DNA of 64,000 nucleotides from Psychromarinibacter halotolerans. GTDB lineage: Bacteria; Pseudomonadota; Alphaproteobacteria; Rhodobacterales; Rhodobacteraceae. Each line of letters begins with the position of its first letter. The stretch's first letter is position 1. Shown here piece by piece: positions 61,576-64,000 of this stretch. The DNA lies in the NCBI RefSeq assembly GCF_029168315.1, contig NZ_JARGYD010000001.1, forward strand, positions 372,001-436,000, in the 5' to 3' direction. The translations under genes and the position numbers were made by a program. The notes under the pieces were generated by a model. It saw only the letters and a list, made by a program, of their open reading frames with translations. It was not told where the DNA came from and ran no database searches.

Positions 61576-63831
61576 GTGCGCACAGCCGTACGACGTCTCA
61601 ATTGGGAGCGTCTGAGCAGGCTCCGTCGACAGCGCAGGGTTCAGAACGCCGCCACGATTGGGCTGGTGATCCTTGGACCGTTGCTGGCGGCGGCCACCTT
61701 CCTCGTTCTCGGCCCGCTGGGGCAGGGAAACGGCTCTCGTGGGCTGCGCATCGTCCTGCTGGCGGACATCGTCTATGCGATGGTTATCGCCGCACTGGTG
61801 TTGCAGCGCGTCGCGGCAATGATCGCCGCGCGGCGGGCCCGGTCGGCGGGGTCGCGGTTGCACCTGCGTCTGACCGGCGTGTTCGCGATCGTGGCGCTGG
61901 CCCCGGCGGTGCTGGTGGCCGTCTTCGCGGTGATCACGGTGAACTTCGGGCTTGAAGGCTGGTTTTCGGACCGGGTGCGCACGGTGCTGGGCTCGTCCCT
62001 GAGCGCGGCGCAAGCCTATGAGGAAGAGCACCGGCAGGACCTGACGCAGGACGCCGAGGCGCTGGCCGAGTACCTGAACGCCGCCCGCCGCAGCGTCTTT
62101 TCCGTGTCCGACGGGCAGCTTCGGCAAATCCTGACGCAGGGACAGGCGCAGATCCAGCGCGGCCTGCGCGAGGCTTTCATCATCAACGGCGCCGGCGAGA
62201 TCCGCGCCCGGGGCGAACGCAGCTATCTGTTCGATTTCGAAGAGCCCGACGCCGAGCTGCTGGAACGCGCCCGCAACGGCGAGACGGTGATCATCGAAGA
62301 CTGGGACGTGAACGAGTTCCGCGCCATCGTGGCGCTGGACGAATACGTCGACCGGTTGCTGTACGTCTCGCGCAGCGTCGACGGCGAAATCCTGCGCCTG
62401 CTGGACGACACGCGCGAGACGGTGAACCTGTACAACCAGCTGGAAAGCGACCGGGGCAAGATCGTGTTCGAGTTCGGGCTGGTTTACCTTGGCTTCGCGG
62501 TGATCCTTGTGCTGGCGGCGATCTGGCTGGGCCTGTGGTTCGCCGAACGCCTGTCTCGCCCGGTGGGCCGCCTGACCGGCGCGGCACAGCGCGTGGGCGC
62601 GGGCGACATGGACGTGCAGATCCGCGAAGAGAAGGGCGACGACGAGATCGCCATGCTGGGCCGGATCTTCAACCAGATGACCCGTCAGTTGAAAGCGCAG
62701 CGCGACACCATGCTGGAAAACAACGCCCAGATCGAACGGCGGCGGCGCCTGTTCGACTCGGTGCTCAGCTCGGTCACGGCGGGGGTCATGGGGCTGGACG
62801 AGCAGGGCGAGGTGACGTTCATCAACCGCTCTGCCGCGCGCCTGCTGGGGCTGGACCCCGACCTGCATTCCGGAAGCCTGCACGACCTTGTGCCCGAGTT
62901 CGCGCCGCTGTTCGGCCGTCTGCGGGCCGCCGTGGGCGAGACGGTGCAGGAAGAGATCAAGATGATGCGCAAGGGCAAGCTGGAGAACCTGCTTGTCCGG
63001 ATGGCGGTGCGGACCTACGACGACGGGTCGTTGGAAGGCTACGTGATTGCGTTCGACGACGTGACAGACCTGGTCAGCGCGCAGCGGATGGCCGCATGGG
63101 GTGACGTCGCGCGCCGTATCGCGCACGAGATCAAGAACCCGCTGACCCCGATCCAGCTGTCCGCCGAACGCATTCAGCGCAAGTTCGGGCGCGAGGTCGG
63201 CGACCCCGACCGGCTGGAGCAGATGACCGAGGTCATCATCCGCCAGACCAACGACCTGCGCCGCATCGTGGACGAGTTCTCGAAATTCGCCCGGATGCCG
63301 GAACCCGAACGCCGGGTGCAGGATCTTGCCCGGCTGGTGCGCGACGCGGTGCTTTTGCAGGAAGACGCGCAGCAAGAGGGCGTTACCGTCACGGCGGACA
63401 TCCCGTCGGACGCGGTGCTGGGCGACATCGACGCCACGATGATCAGTCAGGCGTTGACGAACTTGATCAAGAATGCCGGAGAAGCGATTGAATCCTATCG
63501 GGAAAGTTCAGGTGAGGCAGACTATCCCGGTCAGGTGCACGTCGCGATGAGGCTTGGCCGCAATGGTGCGACGATCACCATAGACGACAACGGCATCGGC
63601 CTGCCGCCCGACCGGTCGCGTTTGTTCGAGCCATACGTGACCACACGCGAGAAAGGGACCGGCCTTGGCCTGTCCATCGTGAAGAAGATCATCGAAGAGC
63701 ACGGCGGTACGCTGGCGCTGGTCGATGCAGATCCGTTTACCCCGGGCGCCCGCCACGGCGCCCGGGCCGAAATACGCCTGCCGCTTGTGCCGCAGGACGT
63801 GGCCCAACAAAAAACCGAACTTGCCGTATGA
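61576..63831 (+). CDS. ntrY: Membrane sensor kinase NtrY
   Basis: A 751-residue kinase. It has several N-terminal membrane helices (ATIGLVILGPLLAAATFLVL; IVLLADIVYAMVIAALVL; GVFAIVALAPAVLVAVFAVI), a periplasmic part, a helix near 300 (GLVYLGFAVILVLAAIWLGL), then HAMP, PAS and kinase domains (H box RRIAHEIKNPLTPIQLS; ATP site REKGTGLGLSIVKK). It pairs with NtrX in nitrogen and redox signalling. The GTG at 61576 follows GAGGTGA at 61564-61570. Confidence 0.93.
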   Translation: MRTAVRRLNWERLSRLRRQRRVQNAATIGLVILGPLLAAATFLVLGPLGQGNGSRGLRIVLLADIVYAMVIAALVLQRVAAMIAARRARSAGSRLHLRLTGVFAIVALAPAVLVAVFAVITVNFGLEGWFSDRVRTVLGSSLSAAQAYEEEHRQDLTQDAEALAEYLNAARRSVFSVSDGQLRQILTQGQAQIQRGLREAFIINGAGEIRARGERSYLFDFEEPDAELLERARNGETVIIEDWDVNEFRAIVALDEYVDRLLYVSRSVDGEILRLLDDTRETVNLYNQLESDRGKIVFEFGLVYLGFAVILVLAAIWLGLWFAERLSRPVGRLTGAAQRVGAGDMDVQIREEKGDDEIAMLGRIFNQMTRQLKAQRDTMLENNAQIERRRRLFDSVLSSVTAGVMGLDEQGEVTFINRSAARLLGLDPDLHSGSLHDLVPEFAPLFGRLRAAVGETVQEEIKMMRKGKLENLLVRMAVRTYDDGSLEGYVIAFDDVTDLVSAQRMAAWGDVARRIAHEIKNPLTPIQLSAERIQRKFGREVGDPDRLEQMTEVIIRQTNDLRRIVDEFSKFARMPEPERRVQDLARLVRDAVLLQEDAQQEGVTVTADIPSDAVLGDIDATMISQALTNLIKNAGEAIESYRESSGEADYPGQVHVAMRLGRNGATITIDDNGIGLPPDRSRLFEPYVTTREKGTGLGLSIVKKIIEEHGGTLALVDADPFTPGARHGARAEIRLPLVPQDVAQQKTELAV

Positions 63832-63841
63832 GGAAGCAGTC

Positions 63842-64000
63842 ATGAGCGATATTCTTATAGTCGATGACGAGCGCGATATTCGCGAGCTGATCTCCGATAT
63901 TTTGGAGGATGAAGGCTATGCCACGCGGCTGGCCGCGAACTCGGACGATTGCATGGCCGCAATCAACACCGAACCGCCAGCCCTGATGATCCTGGACATC
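63842..64000 (+). CDS. ntrX: Response regulator NtrX, N-terminal part (cut by window edge)
   Basis: The first 53 codons are present, starting MSDILIVDDERDIRELISDI and reaching the phospho-acceptor Asp in LMILDI. The acidic pocket and neighbour ntrY identify NtrX. The AAA+ and HTH domains lie outside the window. It starts 10 bp after ntrY. Confidence 0.92.
   Translation, partial: MSDILIVDDERDIRELISDILEDEGYATRLAANSDDCMAAINTEPPALMILDI

Overview
The window is GC-rich, tightly packed DNA from an alphaproteobacterium, almost certainly a marine member of the Rhodobacteraceae (Roseobacter group). The reasons are: the nifR3(dusB)-ntrB-ntrC-ntrY-ntrX order; an NtrC without the sigma54-contact loop, as in Rhodobacter capsulatus; an aglEFGAK alpha-glucoside operon with aglR; a zwf-pgl-pgi cluster behind a GTTAGCGCTAAC palindrome; TRAP transporters; and a short gene-end element seen twice. 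Gene identities come from reading motifs by eye; no database search was possible.

Layout. 0-5 kb: glnA (partial) and glnB, divergent from a split NAD(P)HX repair pair (nnrE, nnrD), then a radical SAM protein. 3.5-7.3 kb: zwf-pgl-pgi (Entner-Doudoroff entry and sugar-phosphate isomerisation). 7.6-8.7 kb: a GAF sensor histidine kinase. 8.75-9.4 kb: a non-coding block of twelve GTAG-type REP palindromes in two opposed arrays (48-bp and 66-bp periods), followed by tRNA-Gly(CCC). 9.6-14.6 kb: serine hydrolase, RACo-like ASKHA ferredoxin protein and an orphan family 5 solute-binding protein.

14.8-33.4 kb is the notable region: an apparent sphingolipid/phosphonolipid island. One unbroken minus-strand array (33.3 down to 22.0 kb) carries PEP mutase fused to a cytidylyltransferase-like domain, phosphonopyruvate decarboxylase, 2-aminoethylphosphonate transaminase, a serine palmitoyltransferase-like enzyme, a DUF4833-like Tat protein, inositol-3-phosphate synthase, a 3-ketosphinganine reductase-like SDR with the YPPDTDTP signature, a CdsA-like cytidylyltransferase and an extra LptF/LptG-like permease pair. 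Next to it are two CDP-alcohol phosphatidyltransferases, a stand-alone nucleotidyltransferase, a PimA-like glycosyltransferase, an FGGY kinase, a Stealth-type sugar-phosphate transferase and a DES-type (sphingolipid delta-4 type) desaturase. Together they could make a sphingoid base, activate aminoethylphosphonate and inositol phosphate head groups, attach and glycosylate them, and export the lipid. No ceramide synthase was recognised.

33.4-44.4 kb: TauE/SafE permease, then glk, a GH1 beta-glucosidase and aglR, divergent from aglEFGAK, with two CAAAGCGCTTTG operators between. 44.5-47.4 kb: DUF305 protein, glutaredoxin-MauE/DoxX fusion, small membrane protein, FemAB/GNAT-like protein and a secreted hypothetical. 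47.5-51.7 kb: a TRAP transporter and a di-heme cytochrome c. 52-57.8 kb: Sel1 repeat protein, hpt, a Coq10/RatA-like protein, an MmgE/PrpD protein, and the cinA-pgpA-ispDF unit. 58-64 kb: dusB-ntrB-ntrC-ntrY-ntrX (ntrX cut by the window end).
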